Assembly: GCA_005784505.1 (NCBI GenBank)
Contig: VCAZ01000111.1
Coordinates: forward strand, 407,037 to 471,036
Reading direction: 5' to 3'
Source: Bagarius yarrelli
Taxonomy: Eukaryota; Chordata; Actinopteri; Siluriformes; Sisoridae
Length of the DNA: 64,000 nucleotides
The position numbers and the translations under genes are program-made. Of the stretch, positions 9,433 to 20,895 are shown piece by piece (the stretch's first letter is position 1; the number at the start of each line of letters is the position of its first letter). The notes under the pieces were generated by a model. That model was not told the DNA's origin. It ran no database searches and was given only the letters and a program-made list of their open reading frames with translations.

Positions 9433-10837
9433 CTGGCCGGAGAAAAACAACCTTCAGAAATGTTTAGTACCCTAAAAATATAAGTACCTAAATATTAATA
9501 CTAAATAGTTCACTGACCTCTGTTTTGAAAGCAGATTCTCTCTTTCTAGGGCCAAAAGGTCTGGAAGATACTGCTCTGGGTCATGATCCATTACCACCAG
9601 GTCCAGACAGTCTTCACCCAGGTGAGACGCTAAGCTGGAGATGGCTTCAGCTGAGGAGCAGGGTAGCACCTGAAACTGAGGGTGGTTTAGAAATTAGTTA
9701 GGAATTGTCATCATGTACTACTGGTACTACTTTTTTGTCCGCCGAACCCCTTTGGAGCAAATAATTTTTTTTAGGGATGGAGTATCTCTGCCGTCTCTGA
9801 AAGGGTAAAAGGCAGGAGAGGGACACCCTGGACAGGTCACCAGTCCATCACAGGGCCACACACACACTCAGTCTTACTCCTATGGGCAACTTAGAACCAC
9901 CAATCAACCTAACATACATGTTTTTGGACTGTGAAAGGAAACCGGAGAACCCGGACTAAACCCACGCAAGCACGCGGAGAACATGCAAACTCCCTGCCCA
10001 GGAATCAAACCCAGGACATTCTTGCTTTGAGGCAACAGTGCTAACCACCAAGCCACCGTCCTGCCACACAACCTATTATTTGTTTATTTATTTATTTTTA
10101 ATTATATAATTTAATTGTCTGTTTGTCATCAACTCATGCACCCCCCCCTTGCGAATCCCCAGTCGTTCCTGAACCCCAGTTTGGGAAAACCCGGAAGTAC
10201 AACAATGTAATAACTTTAGTAATTAATACAATTTAATAAAGAGGTTTTCATATTAACCACTAGAGGGCAGTCAAATACACTTGCAATTTACTGTATTGGG
10301 GTCCAGGGTAATTTTGAGGCCCTTTTGACATGCCATGAAATTGGTGTTGATTAATGTTACTTATAACAGGCACCGTTAATAATCTATATATTATATAATA
10401 ATGGAATATCGGAGACCTGAACTGTTGAATTCACCAAATTAAGACTAAACAACAGATTACAAAGTTTCATCAATGACCTTAAATAATATATGGATAGCAG
10501 GGCATGATGCACTTAGAACATTTCAGGAGACCACACACCTGTGAACTTTTGAACCCTGCAACCATTATTATCTCCTCGCCCTTCTCAGCAGTGAGCGGGT
10601 CTACCTCCACCGTCAGCAGTTTGCCAGAGTTTGGTAGCAGGCGCAGTATTCGAACAGAGGTGTAGCCACAGTGCATTCCCAACTCCAGCACCCTGAGAGG
10701 AGCCTTACGTCGTACCACCTCATCCAGGAACACACCTGATCGATAGAACACACACACACACACACACGCTGGGAGTTTAGTTACTGATCAAAAAGCTTAC
10801 TAAGATCAATGACACAAACTGGCATTTTGTGTTAAAA

Positions 10838-10876
<39 letters not shown>

Positions 10877-11143
10877 GTGACTTTATTTCTGACCTTTTTC
10901 TAACCCGATGTTAGAAGAAGCATGTTTTTTGCTGTAAAGCTCGAAGGTGTCCAGCACACTCTCAGCCTGACCATGGGTACACTCGGAGAAGACGTAGGCA
11001 TGTGTGCGTCTGACACACACTTTCCCACCGAGGACTTTCTGTGCCATGTCACACACACGACGATAAAAGGTTCTCAGCGGCGAGTGGTAGAATGTAATGA
11101 GCACAGGGAGCAGAGGAAGGGACAGCAGGAGTAAAGTCACCAT
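9288..11143 (-). CDS. COMT/TOMT-family O-methyltransferase-like protein
   Basis: Four exons (11143-10894, 10735-10539, 9669-9518, 9432-9288) join to 744 nt, 247 residues plus stop. Residues 2-19 form one N-terminal membrane anchor. The Rossmann methyltransferase fold follows: LEKG before exon 2, VLELGMHCGYTS (99-110, AdoMet site, like LELGAYCGY of COMT), LLTVEVDP (123-130), and MDHDPEQYLPD (176-186). COMT methylates catechols with AdoMet and Mg2+; TOMT is an inner-ear relative. Only one of three COMT Mg2+ ligands is kept (D177). The next two, D169/N170 of COMT, are N205/R206 here, and catalytic K144 is P180. The C-terminus also diverges. Catalysis is therefore doubtful, although the frame is intact and splice sites are good. 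I cannot decide between a COMT and a TOMT paralogue. Confidence 0.8.
9518..9669 (-). CDS. COMT-like exon 3
   Basis: Acceptor cagtttcag, donor gtcagt. Encodes VLPCSSAEAISSL to NLLSKQ, including the MDHD segment that matches the first Mg2+ ligand of COMT. Confidence 0.8.
9777..10068 (-). repeat. SINE family A
   Basis: Near-complete copy on the - strand in COMT-like intron 3. The tRNA-like head is at the high-coordinate end (near 10010-10065). The 3' tail is lost. Confidence 0.8.
10250..10285. repeat. Short block shared with 12009-12046
   Basis: 'aaccactagagggcagtcaaa' is close to 'aaccagtagggggcagtcaaa' near 12009, followed in both by AT-rich sequence. Probably remnants of one old repeat. Confidence 0.4.
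10539..10735 (-). CDS. COMT-like exon 2 (AdoMet-binding core)
   Basis: Acceptor ctatcgatcag, donor gtgtgtgg. Encodes VFLDEVVRRKAPLRVLELG to AGFKSSQ. A CA run on the + strand (10750-10776), TG on the transcript, lies beside the acceptor. Confidence 0.8.
10749..10776. repeat. (CA)n microsatellite beside COMT-like exon 2
   Basis: About 13 CA units, reading as TG on the - strand transcript and ending about 14 bp before the exon 2 acceptor. Confidence 0.8.
10843..10874. repeat. (CA)n microsatellite
   Basis: About 16 CA units in the 158-bp intron 1 of the COMT-like gene, about 20 bp from the exon 1 donor. Confidence 0.85.
10894..11143 (-). CDS. COMT-like exon 1 (membrane anchor)
   Basis: Starts with MVTLLLLSLPLLPVLITFYH, a hydrophobic anchor, and ends NIGLEKG across the splice (donor gtcaga). 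An AG at 11148-11149 lies four bases before the ATG (reading the - strand) after a pyrimidine-rich stretch, consistent with splicing from an upstream untranslated exon. Confidence 0.8.
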
Positions 11144-11304
11144 GACGCTGGACGTGAGAGAAAGTTGATAAATAGTGGTTAGAAACGAACGTCCACCGTT
11201 TTATTAATAATTGAATGTTGAAATATGGCGGAGGGATGAAACCCACAGAATACAGATACACAAACCTACAGAAAAGATTGAAAAAGTTGAAATGTAAATT
11301 ATGG

Positions 11305-11490
11305 TACAGTCCCATTGGGGTCAAAGTGCAGGGTCAGCTATGATACATGCCCCCCTGGAGCAGGAAGGGTTGAGGGTCTTGCTCAAGAACACAACAGTGG
11401 CAGACTGGTGGTGGTGGTGGTGGGACTTAAACCCAGATCTTCCTGGTCTTCAGATCAACAACTTGACCATGTGAGCCACCACTACAGCAA
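11305..11490 (-). repeat. SINE family C
   Basis: Third tRNA-headed family. It shares 'gagcaggaagggtt' and 'gctcaaga' (in reverse) with copies near 24784-24985 and 39880-40010, and has a head block 'gtggctcacatggtcaag' on the - strand. It lies in the 5'UTR intron of the COMT-like gene. Confidence 0.65.
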
Positions 11491-11675
11491 ATGTGTTGCA
11501 TGTATTAACTACACATTATTTACCATATTAATCAATGAAACAATAAAATTATTATAATAATTATAATAAAAATATAAAGAATATATTTTAGACGTTATTT
11601 TGCAATAATACTACCCATAATATTCCCTGTTTTTAAAGCTAAATAATATTTTCTTTATAAGACACTTAAACTTAC

Positions 11676-11705
11676 CAGGCTGAAGAACAGAAAGGAAAAG
11701 TAGAC
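11676..11705 (-). other. Probable 5' untranslated exon of the COMT-like gene
   Basis: On the - strand, 'ctgttcttcagcctg' is followed by a strong donor gtaagttt (11675-11668), which pairs with the acceptor just before the ATG at 11143. The 5' limit is not defined; TG/CA runs begin just beyond. Confidence 0.5.
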
Positions 11706-12440
11706 ATGTGTGTGTGTGTGTCCGTGGTTTTATATATACACACACAGTGTATTGTTGTATGTGTGTGTGTGTGGGTGTGTGACAAAAGCCTAAGTTGCCA
11801 GAACCTTCTGTTAGTTAAACGTCACCTGTTTTTGACTAGAGGGTTTTTGTTTGATTTAAAAACACCACACGAGGAAGTGCTAAAGTACACAAATATGGTT
11901 TCCATGGCAACCTTAAAGGGACAGTGTGGCCGCAAAACCAGGAAGTCAGGAAATTCTGGGCATCAAAAGGAGTGAAAAACATGCAGAAGACTTCAGAGGT
12001 TTTAAATTTAACCAGTAGGGGGCAGTCAAATGCATATGCAAATTGTAGGTAATTAAAAACTGTAGCTGCAGGTAATTAAAGGCAAATTGTAGCTTTGGCT
12101 TCAGGTTTTACTGCAGATCCTTATTTTAGAAAAACTTTGTATTTCTACCCTCGTTGTTAATTTTTGATATATGTTTTTTTTTTTAAATTATTTTTAATTA
12201 AAGTCACATTTGGTTATGATTCTTTTTTGCAATTTTTAAAATAATAAAACACAAAATTAGCTAATTGTTAACATTTAATTACAGACTAATTAATTTTGGA
12301 AAAAAACAAACAAAAAAAACAAGAATAATTTATTTATTTTATATTAAAATGACCCAAATTCCTACAACTTTTTACTATTTTATTAATATTTGTATTAAGA
12401 AAAAATTACATACTTTATTCTATTATTTTTTTACAACTTT
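11706..12440. other. Intergenic spacer between divergent genes
   Basis: Lies between the 5' ends of the COMT-like gene and LIMCH1. It holds TG/CA runs near 11706-11780, the short shared block near 12009, and AT-rich sequence. No other gene was seen. Confidence 0.5.
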
Positions 12441-12910
12441 TGGAATTATTCTCCTTCCCTTGTGGGTGTGTGGAGTAAGGCGGGGCTTAGACAATCAACC
12501 AGTCTGTGATTGGTTGTCTGACGCGCTGCTATGAATCGGATTGGTACAGTAGCGCAGGCAGGTGGGCGGGGCTTAGCGAGAACGCTCATCTGCAGGAGCA
12601 GTGCAGGTCTGCGGCACGAGCGCATGAACGGAGGGGGCGTCAACTCACGGGGCAAATAAAAAAAAAAACACCCCGAGAAAACTTTTATTTTCCGTCGCGT
12701 TAGTCGGCTTTATCAGACCGGTGCAGAATCTCTCAGCTCTCTTATTGCTCCTGAGTTGAAAGATTATTTGCACACTAAATGGCCAGTCCTGGCTCGGATG
12801 CAAGACGGCAGCTCCATCCGCAGCAACCGCACAGCGCAGCCGCCCCCGAACCGGCAGTGCGCGAGGCCCGGAAATGGATAGAGGTAAGTTGTGTTTACCT
12901 TGTGACGTCA
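12440..12910 (+). promoter_or_regulatory. limch1: LIMCH1 CpG-rich promoter and 5'UTR
   Basis: GC- and CpG-rich island around the first exon in otherwise AT-rich DNA. Two GC boxes (near 12477-12487 and 12564-12572), each followed by 'gcttag', alternate with two inverted CCAAT boxes (gattggt near 12508-12514 and 12538-12544). No TATA box was seen. The likely start of transcription is between about 12580 and 12700, but I cannot fix the base. An A run at 12657-12669 would lie in the leader. Confidence 0.65.
12779..12883 (+). CDS. limch1: LIMCH1 exon 1
   Basis: 35 codons, MASPGSDARRQL to EARKWIE, phase 0, donor gtaagt. In-frame TAA at 12776-12778. Confidence 0.88.
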
Positions 12911-15392
12911 TCGGATGCTGCGGGGGGTTTTTTCACACCCCAGTGATGGTGTTTGTTTACAGTTGGAGCAAAATTTACCTGTCACCTGTTGAAAAATTTG
13001 ATTATTTCTGGCATTTAGTAGACGTCTAAATACAATTGAGGGTTAGGGGCCTTGGTTCAGGGGCCCCGCTTGGTGGTGCTGGGAATTGAACCCATGATCA
13101 TGTACAATACATTGTCCAGACGCCCTTATTCTTGATGACTTACATTTATCTCTTATACAACTAAGCAATCAGGGGTTGAGGGCCTTGCTCAAGGGCCCAA
13201 CAGTGGAAACTTGGTGGTGCTGGGAATCGAACCCCAGATCTTCCAATTTGCAGTCTGACACCCTAACCACTGTGGTACCAACAAAAATAGCAATGAGGTG
13301 GCGTTAAGGCTTAAATATCTGTCACTTAGACCGCATTCACGCTGCATGTATAATGTGTCTGATTTTTTTCCTCCAATCTGGTACAGATGGGATACGACGG
13401 ACGATCATATAAGCAGGAAAAACAAAGCACATGGATTCTGATATTTTTTTAGATCGGATTCAGGTCTCATTCATATATGGAAATAAATGGGATGTGAATC
13501 GGATTCGTGCATTAGTGTCTACCGTGTAAGCAGACAGATCGGATTCAATGCTAGTCAAACATCATGAAATAAGTGATTGTGGTGCATGACATCATCTCAG
13601 GTGGACACCAACAGCGATTTATATAATAACTTAACACAACTGTGTTTTTTTATTTTAATATTTAATTATTATTATTATTAGTTTTGTCTGTAAACATTAA
13701 AAAAAAGGTTAATGCATTGGGATCGTTGTTTTGCTGATCTTTAAATATGGCACAGAAGCAAACAACTGAATAATCATTTCGTCCGTTGGGTCCATTGATC
13801 ATCATGCCGTTTTTACTTTCTTTTCTGGTCTGTACGTCTACATTGGGTTGTTTTGCCGTGTAAAGTGTAAATGCAGATATCGGATTTTTCCTTTTCCGTG
13901 TTGAGAAGTACAATATTTAGAGTGATATTATATTGGTCCCCTATTTTCTTGATTTCTATTGGTCTGCAAATTGGTCTTATATAATTATAGACACCTTGTC
14001 GTCTTTTAATCTACTCATTCTGCCTCGATCTGTTATGCAGTTGCGTTTTTATTGCCTATGTCACATGTTTGCCAGCTGTTTTGGTAAATTTATCTAGGTA
14101 AACTTTGCCAAATAACCCCGAACAACTGTTTACAGAGACCTCATTTTCGGTAGGTTTGAAGTTTCTGCGTTGGTGTCTTCTGTCTTCATTGTGGCTGGCT
14201 GTGGTTTTGGCATGAGCTTAGGCTGGTCAGGAGGAGTTCTACGCCTTTGTTTGTTTACCGTCTCTGCAAATGTGTGTAAACGGAAAGTTATGATCACAAG
14301 CTACGTTGCGCTTTATTTAGGATGGTTGTAGGATTTACCAGAGACTAAATATAGTCATTTTCCTACTTAGAAGCTTCACAGGATCTGTTTTCCATGTCAT
14401 CACACGACACATGGTTTAGCGCAAAATTCTGACGTAATTTATCAACTCTTCCTCAAGTTTTATATCTTTTCTGTTCAAAATTATTCCTGAATGTTGTTTA
14501 GGTAAAGAAATCATGTTTATTTAATTTTTCTAAAAAAGGGGGGAGATAGAGGGGGTGGGGACCAGAAAAGAGCCGAGCCGGAGTCGAACGATTAAAAAAC
14601 AATTAAGCATAAAAAAACAACTTTTACAACAAATTTTACAATCGCTCTAATTTGTGCCTTATTAACGCTCGACTGTAAATATTTTATTAAAGAAAAGTAG
14701 TGTTTAAGGAAATCCATATTTGGTGTCCTTTCAGTGGTGATGTTTAATTCATGTTTTCTGCAGTTGCATTATGGGTCGTTAACATGAGATGCGCTGGTGA
14801 TGTTGCGTTATTCAAGCAGCGCTTCGAGCGTCAGAAAACCCCGACGCTCCAACTATCGAATCACGCCGCTCCGCTCGCTTGCTCTGGTTGAAAGTAGGGT
14901 GATGCAGATACTACAGCTCCCTCTAGTGGCTAATAAGTGTTTGCAATAATTGCAGATGGATTCAACAATCGCGGTTAGGTCAAAAAATTGCGATCATACG
15001 ATTATTTAATAATTGTAACAGCCTTAATTATTGAAACATAATACGTAGGATTTTGCGGGCTATTTCTGCAAACATTGCAAGGTATTTTGCAACGTTTTTA
15101 GTTTTGTTGCAATAAAACTGCAGGATACGAGGACCTGTATATACATATCCATACGTCTGTTATCCATGTGCATATACTTTTTCTAGTGTGTGTATACACA
15201 TAAATATTCTATAATTTTTTCTCATACTATTTTATATAGATATATATCTATAGATATATATAGATATGTAGATATATATATATATTATATATAATATATA
15301 TAGATAGATAGCTATAGATATATATCTAGATATATAGATATAGATCTATATATCTATATATCTATAGATATATATCTATATATCTATATCTA

Positions 15393-15430
<38 letters not shown>

Positions 15431-18046
15431 TATATATATATATATATATATATAGAAAGCATTTATGGAAGTGGTGGCTTAGTGGTTAAGTCGCTGTAAG
15501 TGACATGCTGTAAGTAGCACTTAGTGACATGCTGGTAAGGTTTCGTGCAGGGAATTATAATGATGATCAGTCGAATTGTTAAATAATTGTGACAGCTTTA
15601 ATTTTTAAAACTTTGGAAATTCAGCCTTACGTAGGATTTTGCGGGCTATTTCTGCAAACATTGCGAGGTATTTTGTAAGGTTTGTTTTGTTACTCATACA
15701 GTTTTTATATATAGACACAATTGTGCATGGTCATGTAGCAATTTTTAGGTACTGGTTATATCTGACCACAAAAAAACCCTCCATAAACATAAAAAAGACT
15801 GTCTAAACAAGAGTTTAACAAGAGTTGTGGAATAAATTCCTATTAACCACATTCAGCTGTAGCTTTAGGCTGGATCATTTACATATGAGCAATTTTTTTA
15901 AACCCTTTTTTATTATTAACCAGGAGTATTTTTGCCAGCTCGACACAGTTTAAACAAATGTTGCCATGACCCAAGTTGGATTTTAGAGCTCGAGTACCCC
16001 GAGGGTATTAGTGGTTGAGAGTTCATGAGACTGTTTGAATCTTCTCAAGGCTTTGAATGCAGTTTGTTGATGGGGAGTATAACTGGTGGTGTTTTATTGC
16101 ACAGTAAGGGACTCCCTCTGCGAGGCTTTGCATAATTAGCAGCTTAGAGTCTTGAATGAAGGTTGGGTTAATCCGGTTATTTATTTACACAGCGCAGATG
16201 TGAGAGTTTTTAAGATTATTACTTGTTGGCTGTACCCGTCTATAACTTTTAAAAGGGTCGTCTTGTTTTAAATCCAATAAAAATGTCCATTGCCATTAAT
16301 TTGTTTTAAATTTCATTATTATCACTACCATATCGTTAATTGTTCCAGGAGTTTTCCTCTAATTTTGCGCTAGCTTCTTTTTGGTGGCCTTCGGACAATT
16401 GTTGTAGCGGAGCCCACCATTCTTTCGATTATATTTCTATGCACTTTCCTGTTAGACAGGGAATGTAACAAGCTTTAAGTAATGCTGTGTTCATGGTGGC
16501 TTGTAAATGATCATAAACCAGAAAAGATTTTTTCACAAGTTCATGAAAAAAACTTTGACGCCTTCACTAAAGTGTGTGTTCTGTTTTCTGTGTCTGAGGC
16601 TGCAACGCTCATAAAAAGCTACTGTGACGTACCAAGCTGTTAAGACTCCCTTTTGCAAAAACATAGACATTAAATAAACGTTTAATATGTTTAGCAAGTC
16701 AAACAATACTTTTGCAATGAGTTTGTAGTCCAGCTAGCATATAAAGCTAGCCAAGCGGAAGTGCTACCGCAGAATTTTAGTTAACATTTTGTGTTAGTTA
16801 AAGGTTTTTTTAAATAGCAAATAGCAGTAGTTGTGAGCAAGGAAATTATAAGTAGGAGTCTTGCCTCAAAACCAAGCTGTTTTAGAGATTATTGTGAAAA
16901 GGTCACTATGCGTTAATTTCAGGATAAAATTCAGAAATTTTTTATATCTTTGCTTAACAGATGAATACTGTGGGTTTTGTGGGTTACATGGGTCTCTCTG
17001 CACATAGCAACTACACTCAGAACTGTAGTTTAATAGTCCGCTGAGAAAAATTGTTTGGTCTGGCCAGTAATTAAAAGGTTGTAAGATAGTGATGGTATGA
17101 AATGGTAGGTCATTTACTTTTTTAGTAGCAACAAATCAGTAGCCTGGGTGTATCTATCTCAGCTGTCTCTGAAAGGGTGAAAGGCAGGAGGGGTACAACT
17201 TGGACCAGGTCGCCAGTGATGGACAGGGCCATACACACTTTATACGGGCAATTTAGAATCACCAATGAACCTGACTTGGAAGGACTGTCCAAAACAAGCA
17301 TGGGCAGAACATGCAAATCAAACCCGGGCCTTCTTGCTGTGAGGCAACAGTGCTAACCAGTAAGCCACCATGCTGCCCCTTATTAGTCCAGTCATTAGCC
17401 ATTCTGCTCACCCTTTTCATGGTCGGCAAGAAATTAAACCTTGATTTAAGAATAGTAACTGTAAGGAAGCTGTGGATAGTTTATGTAAACAGTAATTGCT
17501 AGTGTTTAGCTTTGAAATGGTTCTTTTTTGTCGGCTCTTTTAGCCACGTGTTACCCACTCCACCATCCCTTCCTTATTCTGTAAGTGGGTCGTGATGAGT
17601 CGAAGTAGGACGTTTTTCCTCTCTAAAAATTTCTGAAAGTATGTTTGGGGTCAGCAATAGGCTCTTGGGAGCTGGACTCTTTTTGCTTGCCAGGGGGTAC
17701 TGGTGGCTACATGCCTGCCACTCACTATACACACATACTCCATACTTACATATCCACAGGCTTGCTTGGATATTCTCCCACAATTACTCACAGTTACTGC
17801 TCTTTGAGATTAGCTGTCCTGGGTTGGAGGAATGTTCTCATCGTTTTATATTTAGTTCAGTAAAACAACTACTTTCGCCAGATTACCGATTCTGTCGTTT
17901 CTATCAGAGAGACGCCTCACACATCAGTTTCTACACACACATACACATAGATTTGAGATTCAGGATTGTTGACTACACTGAGACCATATCAGGAACAATG
18001 GCGTTTACCACCATGAATAGAGCCATTCAGGAATTGGCACAAAAAC

Positions 18047-18085
<39 letters not shown>

Positions 18086-20512
18086 GTCTCTCTTTCTCTC
18101 TGTTTCTTACTGTCTCACTTTTACACACACTAAAAGTGAAAAGTAGGCCTTTAGTGTTTCTTGCTACTTAGTATTTACCCAGGCAGAAAGACTTGCTTAA
18201 GGGCCCAACAGTGGTGGCTTGGTGGTGCTCGGAATCAAACCCTGGTCTTCCAGGTCACAGTCCAACACCTTAACCACTGAGGTACCACTTCCCTGAATTC
18301 AGAAGTCTGAATACTTCATCTGCTTTCTTTTTTTGCTTTGTCTCTCTTATACATACACACACATAACAAAAGTAATCATCTCAGCTGTTTGGCTGGTACC
18401 TGGTCATCACTCGTACTGCATACATTTCCCTCAGCCGTCACTCTTACACTTTCCATCCATGGTTTTCTTTTTGTATGTTTTTCATTTGCAGTCTGTTTAA
18501 TGATCTGTTCACCTTGTCTTTGCCTGCTTTATCAACATGGGACATTTCTATCACCACTCAGAAGATAAAGAAGAGTAGTTCAGAAGATGTTTTTGCCAAG
18601 TTGTTTTTTTTCCCACTAAATTCCAATACATTCACGTCATCGAAATTTAATTTGGCCTTTCATGCACATTGGTACACATGATTGCATAATCCTGCACCAA
18701 CACAGGCGTAGACCAATTTCTATGTTCTGTTCCAACCTGTCGCTGCAGCAGAAGTTTGTAACCAGCTGAGACATTTCACAAAAAGTAAGAAACCTAAATA
18801 ACATTAAAGACATTTTTGTATTAATTGATGCAGTTCTATGCAACCAAAAGCTACAATTAAAAAAAACGCTACGTTAACTAGTTTTTAGAAGACCGGTGGT
18901 CACTTGTATTTAGGTTGATCTCTTTGATGCAACTGAGCAATTGGGGGTTAAGGGCCTTGCTTCTTTATAAGCCACTCCTTTGTTGCCCTGGTCGTATGAT
19001 TTGGGCCATTATCATGCTGGAATACCTATCCATTTTCAGCGACCTGGCTGAGGGAAGTAGGTTCTCACCTAACATTTGACGGTACTTGTCCTGTTTGTTT
19101 AGCAGCAAAACACTCCCAAAGCATAATGTTTCCACATCGATGTTTGACAGAGGTGTTGGAATAGTAGAAATGGCGAGTTGAGTTGATGTCACCTGACCAC
19201 AACACCTTCAACAATTATTCAGATGTTCAGTGGCAAACTTTAGATGGGGCTGTACATGTGCTTTCCTGAGCAGGGGGACCTTCCTGCACTGCAGGACTCA
19301 GTCCTTTACCATGTACTGGGGTACCAATTGTTTTCTTAGTGACTGGGGTCTCAGCTGCCTTGACATTACGGACAGAATCCTCCATATAATTCTGGGCTGA
19401 TTCCTCACCGTTCTCATGATTATTGAAAATCCACAAGGTGAGCTTTCATCGAGCCACGGACCAAGGAAGATTGATGAATATTTTGTGGGGTTTTTTTCCA
19501 TTTGCAAATATTTGCGGAATTTTATTGAAATGAAATCCATTGCAACTATTATTAGAACCTTGTTCTCCTATAAAAATGTTCATCCCAGATTAATAGTCTT
19601 GAACTGGTTGTACAGACAAACATGGAATAAACCAGAGATGCCTTCTAAGCTTTGCATCTTTCCCACAGTGTGTTCTTCATGTAGTTATTTGTTCCTAGAC
19701 ATCTGCATTTTGTTGATGACTGTTGTGACAGTCCAAAATCATTTCCCATGGACCTTCAATGGAATGAAATGGATGCCAGATGCAGGAGGAAGAAAACCTG
19801 TTGCCTCTCCAGTGATCTCTTTAAAGTGTTTTTTTTTTTTTTATTACGCCCATTAGTATGCTAATTAAATGATCTTTTTCTTTGGCTCTTTCTCTCGTTC
19901 TCACTGCTGTCGTGTCTGCTTTGCGTCAGCGTCTTTGTCTAGCTATCCACTTTGGTTGGTTACAGGCTATTATTGTGTGTGTATGTGAATATCCCCAAGG
20001 TTTTTGGGACAGCGGCTAAGAAAGCCAGGCAACATTACTTCCAGTCTCAGCAACCGGAAAATACTTCAGCGTTTCTCTGTGAAAAGAACTGTGGAGTCCA
20101 GCAGTTGTTGTAAACTCAGCCCATAATTGGATTGGATTAAAGAAAACAATACAAGATTAAGCCTAGTTTTCGCTATTTTTCTTATTTTCACACAGTGAAG
20201 TCTAAAAGTCTTAGAAGTTAAGTTGGCTAGATTAGGTATTGGGTAGAGTTGTGTTGCGTCCTTTCAGTAAAAAGAGACACTTATCCTACGAGACGAGACA
20301 CGAGACTGGGTTATTTTGAAGTATGCACACTTCAACAACATTTTACCATCCCATAAGGCCACGGAAGAGGGCAGGGGCCTTTCTGAATGTTTGCATGTTC
20401 TCATCGTGCTTGGGTGGGTTTACTCCAGGTTCTCCGGTTTCCTCCAACAGTCCAAAAACATGTATGTTAGGTTGATTGATGATTCTAAATTGGCCATAGG
20501 AGGGAGTGAGTG

Positions 20513-20547
<35 letters not shown>

Positions 20548-20858
20548 CCCTGTGATGGTCTGGTGACCTGTCCAGGGTGTAGCCCTCCCGCCTTTCGCCC
20601 TTTCAGGGACGGCTAGAATAGAGTCCAGCAGATCCCTGTGACCCCGAATTAGTGAATAAGCGGGTACAGAAGATGAATGAATGGAGTCACAGCACTTATC
20701 AACTACTTGTATTACAAGATGTCTTTTCCGAAGAATTCTGTATTGTTTCCTCAGCAGACTGGGACTCTATGGTCTCATAATGCTTCTGAATGAGGGCTCA
20801 CAGTGTGGGGTATGAAATATGAGTGTAGATCAGTGAATGGAATTATTTTCAGTCACTC

Positions 20859-20895
<37 letters not shown>

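Noticed and set aside
18975..19850. Active Tc1 transposase
   Set aside because: Similarity is spread over different frames with stops, so only a remnant is called.
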